From NCBI GenBank assembly GCA_019638595.1, contig JAHBTJ010000021.1:62001-126000 (forward strand): a DNA stretch of 64,000 nt, written 5' to 3'. Of the stretch, positions 27,552 to 36,187 are shown piece after piece. Origin of the DNA: Chitinophagaceae bacterium. Its GTDB lineage: Bacteria; Bacteroidota; Bacteroidia; Chitinophagales; Chitinophagaceae. Position numbers and translations under genes: made by a program. Positions within the stretch are counted from its first letter, which is position 1, and the number at the start of each line of letters is the position of its first letter. A model generated the notes under the pieces. That model was not told the origin of the DNA and made no database searches. It saw only the letters and a list, made by a program, of their open reading frames with translations.

Positions 27552-27782
27552 CTACAGGAGCCTGTCAATTTTTTGTGCCAGTTTTTTATCCTTATCGGTC
27601 ACAACATTTCCCGCATCGTGGGTTGAAAGCCATATCTCTACTTTGTTGTATACGTTTGTCCATAAAGGATGATGATCCATCTTTTCCGCTTCCATTGCTA
27701 CGCGCGTCATAAACGCGAATGCCTCCGAAAAGTTTGTAAACTCAAACTTCCTGTATAACTGGTTATTTTTTTCCTGCCACAT
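27552..27782 (-). CDS. phhB: Pterin-4a-carbinolamine dehydratase (4a-hydroxytetrahydrobiopterin dehydratase)
   Basis: The start is at ATG 27782 ([13 protein letters not shown]), giving 76 aa. The frame continues upstream, but that part is only a tag repeat. The family motif is present: [21 protein letters not shown] and STHDAG-VTDKD. The enzyme regenerates the pterin cofactor of aromatic amino acid hydroxylases. At 76 aa it is shorter than the roughly 100-aa classical form and lacks the first helix, as seems common in this group. It lies 96 bp downstream of the IPExxxVDY gene. Confidence 0.9.
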   Translation of the reverse strand: MWQEKNNQLYRKFEFTNFSEAFAFMTRVAMEAEKMDHHPLWTNVYNKVEIWLSTHDAGNVVTDKDKKLAQKIDRLL

Positions 27783-27783
27783 G

Positions 27784-27820
27784 TGATTTCTGATTTGAGA
27801 TTTGAGATTTCTGATTTGAA
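27784..27820 (-). repeat. Tag repeat D (tail part only)
   Basis: On the minus strand it reads as repeated ATCTCAAATCTCAAATC with flanking AATCAGAAATC. This is the terminal unit of tag repeats A and B without the AGCTATCAGC part. It directly abuts the phhB start codon. Confidence 0.65.
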
Positions 27821-27878
27821 ATGCGCTTTTCACATTCCCACATTTATCACATTTTCAAATTAACCCATTTTCGAATTC

Positions 27879-28313
27879 CTAAAACACCAAATGCATTTTA
27901 TTCCTGATCTTATCCTTATCGAGCTCCGTGATCAACTGCACATTATGGATGGCTTTTATGGATTGCTGAAGGTAATGCAGGTAATCATCCTGCACATCAT
28001 CGCCTTTCATCAGCCATAAAAAATCAAGATGCCGGAATTCGGGCAGTAAATATTCTCCGTCGAACTGGTTACTGTAAATGTAATGCATTAACGAAGTGCC
28101 CGCCTCGCCATGTTCATAAATTGAAAAATAATATTGCCTGTTCCTTTTAGATAACTGGATTTCAATATCGCTGTTCAACCTGAAATCACAGCCCAATGCC
28201 TGATTAAGCAGCCAGCAAAAACGATAGTCCTTTACAGGCGCCACTATACCCAGTATTCTCGTGTCCGAAAAAAAATCTTCCGCAAGAGCGTTATTGTCTA
28301 TGGCAAGTTTCAT
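27879..28313 (-). CDS. IPExxxVDY-family protein
   Basis: The protein has 144 aa, no signal or membrane segment. The naming motif appears as LPEFRHLDFLWLMKGD near residues 90-105. The first part, ALAEDFFSDTRILGIVAPVKDYRFCWLLN, also fits this small Bacteroidota-specific family, whose function is unknown to me. It starts 26 bp after the M28 peptidase gene, so the two are probably cotranscribed. Confidence 0.8.
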   Translation of the reverse strand: MKLAIDNNALAEDFFSDTRILGIVAPVKDYRFCWLLNQALGCDFRLNSDIEIQLSKRNRQYYFSIYEHGEAGTSLMHYIYSNQFDGEYLLPEFRHLDFLWLMKGDDVQDDYLHYLQQSIKAIHNVQLITELDKDKIRNKMHLVF

Positions 28314-28339
28314 GCACTTAAAAATGAAAAAAAGTTCTT

Positions 28340-29989
28340 TTAAAAAACAACATCAAACTTCAGTTCCTCATTGCCCCTTTTAACCGTTACCTGCGTTTGC
28401 TGTCCCTTTTTAAACTTACCCAATGCCTGCATATATGCCTCCAGCGAGGCGGTTCCATATTCTCCTATCTTCGTTATCACATCTCCCGTTTTTAATCCGG
28501 CCTTTTGCGCGGGTCTGCCGTCACTTACTCCATCTACCCTAACGCCCTGGCCGCTATAGGTATAATCAGGCATAATACCCAGGGTTACAGAAAACCGTGC
28601 GGTGGTGGATGTTTGAGTTTCCCGGGTAGGCGTAAACGTGAGTTTCCCTTTTTTATTTACCTGGTTCACCAGGGCTACAATATATTTTATAACCTGCAGC
28701 TCTCCTATGTAATTGATCTTATCCGCATCGTCGGAAGGTTTATGATAATCGGCGTGCAAGCCGGTAAAAAAGAACAATACGGGGATTTTTTTCCTGTAAA
28801 AAGAGGTATGATCGCTGGGGCCCGTTCCGCTTGAATCTACCTTAATATTGAAGGGAACGTTTTTCTGCGCATACACTACTTCACTCCATACGGGAGAAGT
28901 ACCAAAACCACCGATGCTGATCGTTTTAGAACTATCGTTCAGCCTTCCCACCATATCCATATTGATCATATAATTAGCCGAGGCAAGATCAATGGTAGGG
29001 TTTTCTGTATAATACTTTGAGCCGAACAAGCCCAGCTCTTCTCCCGAAAAAGCAATCAATAAATAATTGTTGTTCCTGGCTTTTGATTTAACCAGCAATT
29101 TTCCCACTTCAATTAAAGCGGCAGTACCGCTTGCATTGTCATCCGCCCCGTTATGGATTTGCCCCACGGCATTCCGCAGCATACTGTTGCCGTCCTCTCC
29201 GTATCCCAAATGATCGTAATGTGCGCCGATAATAACAGTACTGGCCGCCTTATTGTCAATATATCCTACTACGTTAATGCCTGTTCGTTTATCATCGCCC
29301 AGCTCCACTTTAAGCCTTACATCATATATTGCCGACGCGTCTTTCAAATATTTTTCCTTTCCCGCTTTGGTAAGATAAATCACGGGTATAGCCGCCATCT
29401 CCGATCTGTCTTTTTTATCGAACGTAATATGATCGTCTAACTGCTCGCTGTTGTAAATGATCAAAGCAGAGGCTCCTTTATCCGCGGCAAGCCTGGTTTC
29501 CTTTTTTATGTAATCATACATGTCAAAATGCGGGTTATCCTTGTTGTCTTCAACAACTGCTTCAATGTCTTTAAACCAGGGACCTCCTTTTTCCGACAGG
29601 GAGGTGGCAACCGGGGTTTCGGCAACAGCCCCACCAGGACTGAAAGCAAGCGGGAAATAATCTTTCCCCACATTCAGCTCTTTCCCGTTTACCATAAATA
29701 AGGTAGCCGGGTTTATTTTCTTTCCATCAGGAATAATAAAAGATTGCAAATAGGTTTGGTTATCTCCCTTAGGCAAAATGCCCGCCATTTTAAATTGTTC
29801 GCTGATGTAGTTAGCCGCTTGCTGCTCTCCGCGGGTACCGGCGCGCCTTCCTTCCAGCTTATCGTCTGCAAGAAAACCAATATTAGTTCGCAGGTTTTCT
29901 ACAATAGCCCTGTCGGCTTTCCTTAATTTTTGCGAAAAAGCAGGTGCAAAAAAAACACACAGCAGGAGCGGTAATATTATTTTCTTCAT
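28340..29989 (-). CDS. M28-family metallopeptidase with PA and PDZ domains
   Basis: The protein has 549 aa with signal peptide 1-19 (LLLCVFFAPAFSQ). An N-terminal part is followed by a PA-like insertion (AADKGASALIIYNSEQ, about 190-210). The M28 catalytic part has the zinc ligands in AHYDHLGYG, NGADDNASGTAAL, FSGEELGLFGS, NMDMVGRL and SDHTSFYRKKIPVLFF. A C-terminal PDZ domain (VRVDGVSDGRPAQKAGLKTGDVITKIG) starts near 465. It is a periplasmic or surface aminopeptidase, likely for peptide scavenging. It has a good -7 box at 30018-30025 and is followed by the IPExxxVDY gene. Confidence 0.93.
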   Translation of the reverse strand: MKKIILPLLLCVFFAPAFSQKLRKADRAIVENLRTNIGFLADDKLEGRRAGTRGEQQAANYISEQFKMAGILPKGDNQTYLQSFIIPDGKKINPATLFMVNGKELNVGKDYFPLAFSPGGAVAETPVATSLSEKGGPWFKDIEAVVEDNKDNPHFDMYDYIKKETRLAADKGASALIIYNSEQLDDHITFDKKDRSEMAAIPVIYLTKAGKEKYLKDASAIYDVRLKVELGDDKRTGINVVGYIDNKAASTVIIGAHYDHLGYGEDGNSMLRNAVGQIHNGADDNASGTAALIEVGKLLVKSKARNNNYLLIAFSGEELGLFGSKYYTENPTIDLASANYMINMDMVGRLNDSSKTISIGGFGTSPVWSEVVYAQKNVPFNIKVDSSGTGPSDHTSFYRKKIPVLFFFTGLHADYHKPSDDADKINYIGELQVIKYIVALVNQVNKKGKLTFTPTRETQTSTTARFSVTLGIMPDYTYSGQGVRVDGVSDGRPAQKAGLKTGDVITKIGEYGTASLEAYMQALGKFKKGQQTQVTVKRGNEELKFDVVF

Positions 29990-30017
29990 TTTAAGACCAA
30001 TACAATTTAGAATGGGG

Positions 30018-30025
30018 CAAAGTTA
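30018..30025 (-). promoter_or_regulatory. Candidate -7 box (TAACTTTG) of the M28 peptidase gene
   Basis: This is an exact TAnnTTTG match on the minus strand, 28 bp before the peptidase ATG. A GTTG lies about 12 bp upstream, too close for a standard -33 box. Confidence 0.5.
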
Positions 30026-30145
30026 TAATTAGTAGCGCAACTCACTATAGTCATTTTTCATGCCATAATCTTAAAAAATTATGCCATATCGCAAGGTTTT
30101 AGCATAAGGTTTCCAAATTCGTAAATCAGTAGCGCTGTTTTCCTT

Positions 30146-30153
30146 TATTTTTG
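30146..30153 (+). promoter_or_regulatory. Candidate -7 box (TATTTTTG) of feoB
   Basis: This is an exact TAnnTTTG match on the plus strand. Its last three bases are the first possible TTG start of feoB (30151), so if the promoter is real the translation start must lie further down, at TTG 30169. Confidence 0.45.
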
Positions 30154-30168
30154 CAAATTCCGGAAAAA

Positions 30169-32298
30169 TTGAAACCACAACCAGTACATATCGCATTAAT
30201 AGGCAACCCTAACAGTGGAAAAAGTTCCCTTTTTAATTCCCTTACAGGATTAAAACAAAAAGTGGGGAATTTTCCGGGCGTTACCGTAGATAAACGATCA
30301 GGCGAGGCGAAAATATCAGACAGTTTGCTCGCTAATATTATTGACCTGCCCGGCACATACAGCCTTTATCCCCGAAGAAGCGATGAATGGGTAGCGTATA
30401 ATATTCTTATGAATCCCGGTGCAAAGGAAAAACCGGAATTATTTGTTTTAATAGTAGACGCCAGTAACCTGAAACGCAACCTGCTGTTTGCTTCGCAGAT
30501 CATTGACCTTAAGAAACCGGTTGTGATAGCCCTTACCATGATGGATATTGCCGCTAAAAAAGGCGTTAACATTGATGTGCCGGAGCTGGAAAGATTGCTG
30601 GGCGTTCCGATTATACCGGTTAACCCCCGTAAAAATAAGGGACTGGCCGAGCTGAAAAAAGCTATAGATCAAACAGCCAGGCATTTATACCGTCCTCCTT
30701 CCTGGAATTTTGCAGATACCTCTCAACTGGCAAACGATGCTGTTGCGGATATCCGCAGGTTATTTCCCCAGATCAGCGATTATGCCGCTATACATTATCT
30801 TATTCACCACGAGTCCTTTGCGCTGGATAACCAAACGCAGGACAAGATCGAAGGCATTGAAAAAAAACATGCTTTTAATCATACCAGGGTACAGGCTGAT
30901 GAAATTACCCAGCGGTATGCACGCATACGGCATATAATGCAACAAAGCGTGGTGGAAAGCGATCCGAAAGAAAAACAACTGATCAGCGACAGGCTCGACC
31001 GTGTGTTCCTGCACCGGTTTTGGGGATATGCCATTTTACTGGCGGTGCTGGCCATTTTATTCCAGAGTATTTTTTGGCTGGCTACCTATCCTATGGATGC
31101 CATTGAATGGTTCTTCGGCGAATTCAGCAACTGGCTTGCAGGGATTCTGCCACAAAACTGGTTCGGCGACCTGGTTGTGAACGGGCTGGTGGCAGGACTG
31201 GGGGGGATTGTTGTATTTATTCCCCAGATAATGATATTATTCGGGCTGATCACCATACTGGAAGATACAGGGTATATGGCCCGCATCAGCTTTTTAACCG
31301 ATAAGCTCATGCGAAAGGTAGGGCTGAACGGCAAAAGTGTAATGCCTATGATCAGCAGCTTTGCGTGCGCTGTTCCTGCCATTATGAGCACCCGGAACAT
31401 TGAAAACAAAAAGGAGCGGCTGCTTACTATTTTAATATCGCCGCTTATGAGCTGCAGCGCCCGGCTGCCGGTTTACATTATTCTTATTTCGCTGGTTATA
31501 CCGCAAACCTATTATTTCGGTTTTATCAGCCTGCAGGGTTTGGTTATGACGGGACTGTACCTGCTGGGCATTGTAATGGCTTTGGTGGTTGCCTATATAA
31601 TGAAATGGTTCATCAACATACGCGAAAAAAGCTTTTTTATACTGGAGCTGCCTGTATACCGTAGCCCCCGTTGGAAAAACGTGCTGACCACCATGATTGA
31701 AAAGGCAAAAATATTTACACTGCAGGCAGGAAAGGTGATACTGGTAATATCGCTGATCCTATGGGTTTTGAGTACTTATGGCCCAGCCGAAAAAATGAAT
31801 GCGATAGAGACCAAATATGCACAGCTAATAACAGAACAACCGGATCAGACCGAAACATTGGAGGAAGAAAAGAACTCAGCATTGCTGGAGAATTCCTATG
31901 TAGGCATTTTGGGGAAATCCATTGAGCCGGCTATCAAACCATTAGGGTATGACTGGAAAATTGGAATCGCCCTTATTACTTCTTTTGCTGCAAGAGAAGT
32001 ATTTGTTGGAACGATGGCTACGATTTACAGCGTAGGTGGCGGGGGGGAGGATGAGGAAAGTGAAGCAACTCTTCGTGAAAAAATGCATGCGGCTACCTGG
32101 CCGGACGGCTCAAAAATTTATACACTTGCCACAGGGGTATCACTTATGGTATTTTATGTATTTGCCATGCAGTGCATGAGTACGCTCGCTATTGTTAAAC
32201 GCGAAACCCGTTCGTGGAAATGGCCACTTGTACAACTTGCTTACATGACAGTCCTTGCCTACCTGCTGAGCTTACTGGCTTATAATTTGTTAAAATAA
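30169..32298 (+). CDS. feoB: Ferrous iron transport protein B
   Basis: FeoB imports Fe2+ across the inner membrane. There is no ATG before the G1 motif; TTG 30151 and TTG 30169 are the only options. The second is chosen because a -7 promoter box overlaps the first. It encodes 709 aa. The N-terminal GTPase has GNPNSGKSS (G1), DLPGTYSLYP (G3) and TMMD (G4). A helical linker follows to about residue 270, then the membrane part with two gate domains, including PMISSFACAVPAIMSTRNI with the conserved Cys and a later ITSFAAREVFVGTMATIY. A short acidic Gly-rich loop (GGGGEDEESEAT) precedes the last helices. No feoA is adjacent. Confidence 0.95.
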   Translation: MKPQPVHIALIGNPNSGKSSLFNSLTGLKQKVGNFPGVTVDKRSGEAKISDSLLANIIDLPGTYSLYPRRSDEWVAYNILMNPGAKEKPELFVLIVDASNLKRNLLFASQIIDLKKPVVIALTMMDIAAKKGVNIDVPELERLLGVPIIPVNPRKNKGLAELKKAIDQTARHLYRPPSWNFADTSQLANDAVADIRRLFPQISDYAAIHYLIHHESFALDNQTQDKIEGIEKKHAFNHTRVQADEITQRYARIRHIMQQSVVESDPKEKQLISDRLDRVFLHRFWGYAILLAVLAILFQSIFWLATYPMDAIEWFFGEFSNWLAGILPQNWFGDLVVNGLVAGLGGIVVFIPQIMILFGLITILEDTGYMARISFLTDKLMRKVGLNGKSVMPMISSFACAVPAIMSTRNIENKKERLLTILISPLMSCSARLPVYIILISLVIPQTYYFGFISLQGLVMTGLYLLGIVMALVVAYIMKWFINIREKSFFILELPVYRSPRWKNVLTTMIEKAKIFTLQAGKVILVISLILWVLSTYGPAEKMNAIETKYAQLITEQPDQTETLEEEKNSALLENSYVGILGKSIEPAIKPLGYDWKIGIALITSFAAREVFVGTMATIYSVGGGGEDEESEATLREKMHAATWPDGSKIYTLATGVSLMVFYVFAMQCMSTLAIVKRETRSWKWPLVQLAYMTVLAYLLSLLAYNLLK

Positions 32299-32332
32299 AT
32301 ATATCCAGCAGGGATATTAGTATCTTGGGGGT

Positions 32333-32842
32333 ATGATTAAAAAATTTACACACCGTATTGGTATTCCTGCAGTTATTGCGCTCTTTTTATTACAAGCCTG
32401 TGGCGGGCCGGACGTAAAACCGGAAGCGGAACGTGACAAGGACGATGTACTGGAGGAAGTGATAGTAGAACAACCGGATACTGTTCTGTTCTGGACAGTT
32501 GATAACAGCAATAAATTAAAAACAAGGGTTTATAAAGATTCTGTAAAGATCACCAGTCCCGAAAGTGTTATTAACGGCATCAACTCCATTTATCCTTCGG
32601 TGGAATTGAAATTTGTAAAAAAGTCGGGAGATACGATTTACGCACATATAGACAGCGCCGAAACACTTACCAGCGATATGGGTTCCTTCGGGGCTTCTGA
32701 ATATATTTCAACCGTGGTATTAAATCTTACCACCCTCGACAGTGTCAATTTCGTGAACCTCGATTTCCAGGAAGGCAGCCATGCCTCGCCAGGCGTTTTT
32801 TCTAAAAACAGGTACGAGCGCTTTAAAGAAAAAGAAGAATGA
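32333..32842 (+). CDS. Putative lipoprotein of unknown function
   Basis: The protein has 169 aa. Signal MIKKFTHRIGIPAVIALFLLQAC gives a lipid-anchor Cys at 23, followed by a charged linker (PEAERDKDDVLEE). The mature part has a pattern of beta strands (VILFW-type, VELKFVKKSGDTIYAHIDSAE) and ends in a charged helix (RYERFKEKEE). It lies 34 bp after feoB on the same strand and may be cotranscribed, but nothing in it suggests metal binding. It is convergent with the HAD gene. Confidence 0.72.
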   Translation: MIKKFTHRIGIPAVIALFLLQACGGPDVKPEAERDKDDVLEEVIVEQPDTVLFWTVDNSNKLKTRVYKDSVKITSPESVINGINSIYPSVELKFVKKSGDTIYAHIDSAETLTSDMGSFGASEYISTVVLNLTTLDSVNFVNLDFQEGSHASPGVFSKNRYERFKEKEE

Positions 32843-33457
32843 CTATAACCCCAGGTCAAGTATAGTAGTGCCGGGGGTAATATGGATGCCCTTTAGCCCC
32901 ACAAGCCGGGCACCTTCTATATTGGCTGCCGAATCATCTATAAATGCTGTTCGTGAGGGATCCAGCTCATTCTCTTCGATTATTTGCCGGAACGATGACG
33001 GATCCGGTTTACGCATGCCTAATACCTGGGAGTAATACGCTTTTTCAAAATGATCGTCGAATACCGCGTTGTTGAAAGTATCGGCATATATATTACGGAA
33101 CCTGTCAAGGTGAATAGCATTGGTATTGCTAAAAAGAAACAACCGGTATTTCGATTTCAGGTTGTTCAGCAATTCAACTCTCTCTTTGGGGAAAACACCC
33201 AGCATAGCATTCCACGCATCAATCAGCGCTGCATCCGGCAGTGGCAGCCCCGCCAGATCCCTGAGTGCATCCAGGAACTCCGCGTCGCCGATTTTTCCTA
33301 TTTCATAGTCCTTAAAAAAAGAAGATACATTTCCGCTTCTGAACAAAGCGTTATAATCTTTTACGCCTAGCTCTATGAATTTTTTTTCGGCGCGCGGCAT
33401 ATCCAGAGTGAGAATTACACCTCCAAGATCGAATATGATATTTTCTATGTTTTGCAT
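32843..33457 (-). CDS. HAD-superfamily (subfamily IA) phosphatase
   Basis: The start is at ATG 33457 (MQNIENIIFDLGG), giving 204 aa; the longer open frame only reads through palindromic repeats. Motif I is FDLGGVILTLD (the DxD is replaced by DLG, as in the group annotated HAD-IA v3), motif II is FLFSNTN, the Lys motif is GMRKPDPSSF and motif IV is AFIDDSAANIEGA. It probably dephosphorylates a small sugar or nucleotide phosphate; the substrate is unknown. It ends one base after the lipoprotein stop on the other strand, a tail-to-tail junction. Confidence 0.9.
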   Translation of the reverse strand: MQNIENIIFDLGGVILTLDMPRAEKKFIELGVKDYNALFRSGNVSSFFKDYEIGKIGDAEFLDALRDLAGLPLPDAALIDAWNAMLGVFPKERVELLNNLKSKYRLFLFSNTNAIHLDRFRNIYADTFNNAVFDDHFEKAYYSQVLGMRKPDPSSFRQIIEENELDPSRTAFIDDSAANIEGARLVGLKGIHITPGTTILDLGL

Positions 33458-33486
33458 AGCGTAAAAATAAGAAGGAATCTTGTTAT

Positions 33487-33534
33487 GTCGCCAGAGGCGA
33501 CAATATAGTAGTGCGAGGCGAGGACGCCTCGCAC
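33487..33534. repeat. REP element 2 (short palindrome, then long hairpin)
   Basis: GTCGCC-AGA-GGCGAC (33487-33501), a 9-bp spacer, then GTGCGAGGCG-AGGA-CGCCTCGCAC (33511-33534), a perfect 10-bp stem. It is followed by tandem GCACAGCAAAAA fragments. Confidence 0.85.
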
Positions 33535-33823
33535 AGCAAAAACGCACAGCAAAAATTGCACAGCAAAAACCTCGCACAGCAAAAGTGGTGCGCGGCGAAG
33601 ACGCCACGTGCAGCAAAAATCACGTGCGGGAAAAATTAACCGGCAGAGGATGCATTCCAAATTGTCGTTCCAGCCATCCTCGCAGCCAGGAGAATGCCGC
33701 TTCATCTGCTGCGAGGATGGCTTCTCCCGCCAATTACATTTGCTTTGAGCCGAAGCAAAGACCGCGGCGGTATCGCCATGACGTGCAAGGAGACGATGAT
33801 TCTGTAACTTTCAATATCCCGCT

Positions 33824-33872
33824 GTACGCGGCGTCCTCGCCGCGTACGTCTTTATTGTCGCCTCCAGGCGAC
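33824..33872. repeat. REP element 3 (long hairpin, then short palindrome)
   Basis: GTACGCGGCG-TCCT-CGCCGCGTAC (33824-33847), 9-bp spacer, then GTCGCC-TCCA-GGCGAC (33857-33872). It is the reverse orientation of element 2. The stem bases differ from other copies but pairing is kept. Confidence 0.85.
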
Positions 33873-33881
33873 GTACTTTTT

Positions 33882-36161
33882 CTATAACAATTTAAAATCT
33901 GCTTCCTTCACATCCCTGCTGTTTGTTCCGATAAATACTTTAAAATCGCCAGGCTCCGCTACAAACTTTAAATCACTATTATAAAACATGAGGTCTTCTG
34001 CCGAAATAGTAAAAGAAATATTTTTTGATTCCCCCGCTTTCAACTCAATCTTTTGAAATCCTTTCAGCTCTTTTACCGGCCGGGTTATACTGCCCACCAT
34101 ATCGCGGATATATAGTTGTACCACTTCCTTACCGCTTACATTGCCGGTATTTGTTACTGTTACTGAAGCTGTAATTTTTTCCCCGGGTTTGAAAGAGGAT
34201 TTGCTCAATGTAATATCGCTGTAACTGAAAGTAGTATAGCTCAATCCAAATCCAAAAGGATACAACGGATCGTTCGATACATCTAAATAATTGGAACGGA
34301 ATTTCTGGAACCACTGGCCTTCTGCCAACGGACGACCGGTGTTTTTATGATTATAATATAATGGTATTTGCCCTATATTCTGCGGAAAAGTAGCAGACAA
34401 TTTCCCTGAAGGATTCACATCGCCAAACAATACATCCGCTATAGCGGTTCCGGCTTCGGAACCGGGAAACCATACATCCAGTATTGCCGGAACATGTTGC
34501 TGTTCCCAAATCAATGTCATTGGTCTGCCTGCAAACAATACCAATACAACCGGTTTGCCCGTCTTCAATAAAGCTTCCAGTAATTTCCTTTGCACATCCG
34601 GGATGCCAATATCCGTTCTGCTGGCGCTTTCGCCACTCATTTCCGCCGCTTCTCCCAATGCGGCTACTATTATATCTGATTGCGCGGCTATATCCAATGC
34701 TTCTTTTAATAATGCTTCATCACTGCGAGCATCCCTCCCTAATGTTTTGCCAAACATGGTAGACCGTTGTTCAAGCAGGCTGTCTTCAGTAAGATTGGAG
34801 CCTTTGGCGTATACTATTTTTGCATTACTGCCCGCCACCTCTTTCAACCCCTCCAGTACAGATATCGGTTTTGTAAAATCGGCAGATACACTCCAGGTAC
34901 CCGGCATGTTCGACCGGTTGTTTGCCAAAGGCCCGATCAATGCAATAGTACCTGATTTTTTTATGGGCAGTATGTTGTTTGCGTTTTTAAGCAACACAAA
35001 GCTTTCCGCGGAAATCGCTCTTGCTTCTTTCCGGTTTGCTTCACTGTATATTTCCTTTGCAGCACGTTCTTCATTACAATAACGGTAAGGATCATCAAAC
35101 AATCCTAATATATACTTTGCCTCAAGCACCCTGCGGCAGGCGCCATCAATTTCTTTTTGGGTGATCTTTCCCTCTTGCAGTGATTTTTTTAAAGTGGTAA
35201 GAAATCCTTCTCCCACCATATCCATGTCAACACCTGCTTTCAATGCTAACGCCGATACCTGCTGTAAATCGCCCATACCATGATCTATCATTTCATTCAC
35301 CGCGGTATAATCTGTAACCACCATTCCTTTAAAGCCCCATTGCTTACGCAACAGGTCACTAAACAACCATTTATTGGCTGTTGCGGGTATACCATCAATT
35401 TCATTGAACGAAGTCATTACCGTACCTACGCCTGCATCAACCGCCGCCTTATAAGGAGGCAAATATTCGTTGTACATTCTCACCCGGCTCATATCAACGG
35501 TATTATAATCGCGACCGGCTTCACCGGCGCCATATAAAGCAAAATGTTTTACACATGCCATGATGGTATTATTTTTTGAAAGATCATCACCCTGGTAACC
35601 TTTCACCATTGCTTTTGCTATTTGCGAACCGAGGTAAGGATCTTCCCCGTTTCCTTCCGATACACGCCCCCAGCGCGGGTCGCGGGCTATATCCACCATG
35701 GGAGAAAATGTCCAGTTCAGCCCGTCAGCGCTCGCTTCTGTAGCCGCTATTCTTGCAGTACGCTCAATCAGTTTCATATCCCATGTACACGATAAACCCA
35801 GCGGAATGGGAAACATGGTTCTGTAACCATGTATCACATCCATTCCAAAAATGATCGGGATCTTTAAGCGGGTTTGCGTAACCGCTATTTCCTGCGCCTT
35901 ACGTATACGTGCAGGCGAAGACATGCTGAATATGCCGCCAACCTCTCCATTCTTAATTTTAGCTTCCACCCCCGAGCTTACCACAGAACCGGTTGTCGCT
36001 TCTCCTCCGGTAAGTAAATTCAATTGCCCGATCTTTTCATCAACTGTCATTTTCTGCATCAGGCTGCTGATAAAGGCATTCATTTTAGTATTAGCCTCTT
36101 TTTGTGCTACAAGCGGGGCAGTTACATATAACAGTAACAGCATCAGCCATATTCTTTTCAT
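33882..36161 (-). CDS. bglX: GH3-family beta-glucosidase
   Basis: The start is at ATG 36161 (MKRIWLMLLLL), giving 759 aa with a signal peptide ending LVAQ; the upstream open frame would overlap the SGNH gene. The GH3 N-terminal barrel has PIIFGMDVIHGYRTMFPIPL, NWTFSPMVDIARDPRWGRV and CVKHFALYGAGEAGRDY; the nucleophile Asp is in FKGMVVTDYTAVNEM. The GH3 C domain has ALIGPLANNRSNMPGTWS and the conserved GESASRTDIGIP. A C-terminal Fn3-like domain begins near 660. It releases glucose from beta-glucosides, probably in the periplasm. With the nearby GH144 it may finish beta-1,2-gluco-oligosaccharides. It is last in the GH43-SGNH-GH3 operon. Confidence 0.93.
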   Translation of the reverse strand: MKRIWLMLLLLYVTAPLVAQKEANTKMNAFISSLMQKMTVDEKIGQLNLLTGGEATTGSVVSSGVEAKIKNGEVGGIFSMSSPARIRKAQEIAVTQTRLKIPIIFGMDVIHGYRTMFPIPLGLSCTWDMKLIERTARIAATEASADGLNWTFSPMVDIARDPRWGRVSEGNGEDPYLGSQIAKAMVKGYQGDDLSKNNTIMACVKHFALYGAGEAGRDYNTVDMSRVRMYNEYLPPYKAAVDAGVGTVMTSFNEIDGIPATANKWLFSDLLRKQWGFKGMVVTDYTAVNEMIDHGMGDLQQVSALALKAGVDMDMVGEGFLTTLKKSLQEGKITQKEIDGACRRVLEAKYILGLFDDPYRYCNEERAAKEIYSEANRKEARAISAESFVLLKNANNILPIKKSGTIALIGPLANNRSNMPGTWSVSADFTKPISVLEGLKEVAGSNAKIVYAKGSNLTEDSLLEQRSTMFGKTLGRDARSDEALLKEALDIAAQSDIIVAALGEAAEMSGESASRTDIGIPDVQRKLLEALLKTGKPVVLVLFAGRPMTLIWEQQHVPAILDVWFPGSEAGTAIADVLFGDVNPSGKLSATFPQNIGQIPLYYNHKNTGRPLAEGQWFQKFRSNYLDVSNDPLYPFGFGLSYTTFSYSDITLSKSSFKPGEKITASVTVTNTGNVSGKEVVQLYIRDMVGSITRPVKELKGFQKIELKAGESKNISFTISAEDLMFYNSDLKFVAEPGDFKVFIGTNSRDVKEADFKLL

Positions 36162-36187
36162 ATAGCAGGTGTTTAGTATGAGTGATA

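Larger units (their letters stand above)
33458..33881. other. 424-bp gene-free region filled with palindromes (REP array)
   Basis: There is no plausible gene on either strand. From left it holds REP element 2 and several degenerate GCACAGCAAAAA units (about 33531-33625). A 14-bp perfect inverted repeat, AGCCATCCTCGCAG at 33672-33685 with its complement at 33709-33722, follows. Next come a smaller hairpin TTTGCTT/AAGCAAA (33739-33759) and then REP element 3. The two REP elements are in opposite orientation and bracket the region. Confidence 0.8.

Noticed and set aside
29990-30168. Riboswitch or Fur site upstream of feoB
   Set aside because: No convincing Fur-like palindrome and no space for a riboswitch between the candidate promoter and the start codon.
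33531-33640. Repeated GCACAGCAAAAA units looked like a possible CRISPR array
   Set aside because: Units are short and degenerate, spacing is irregular, there are no unique spacers of constant length and no cas genes; they are fragments of the REP arm.
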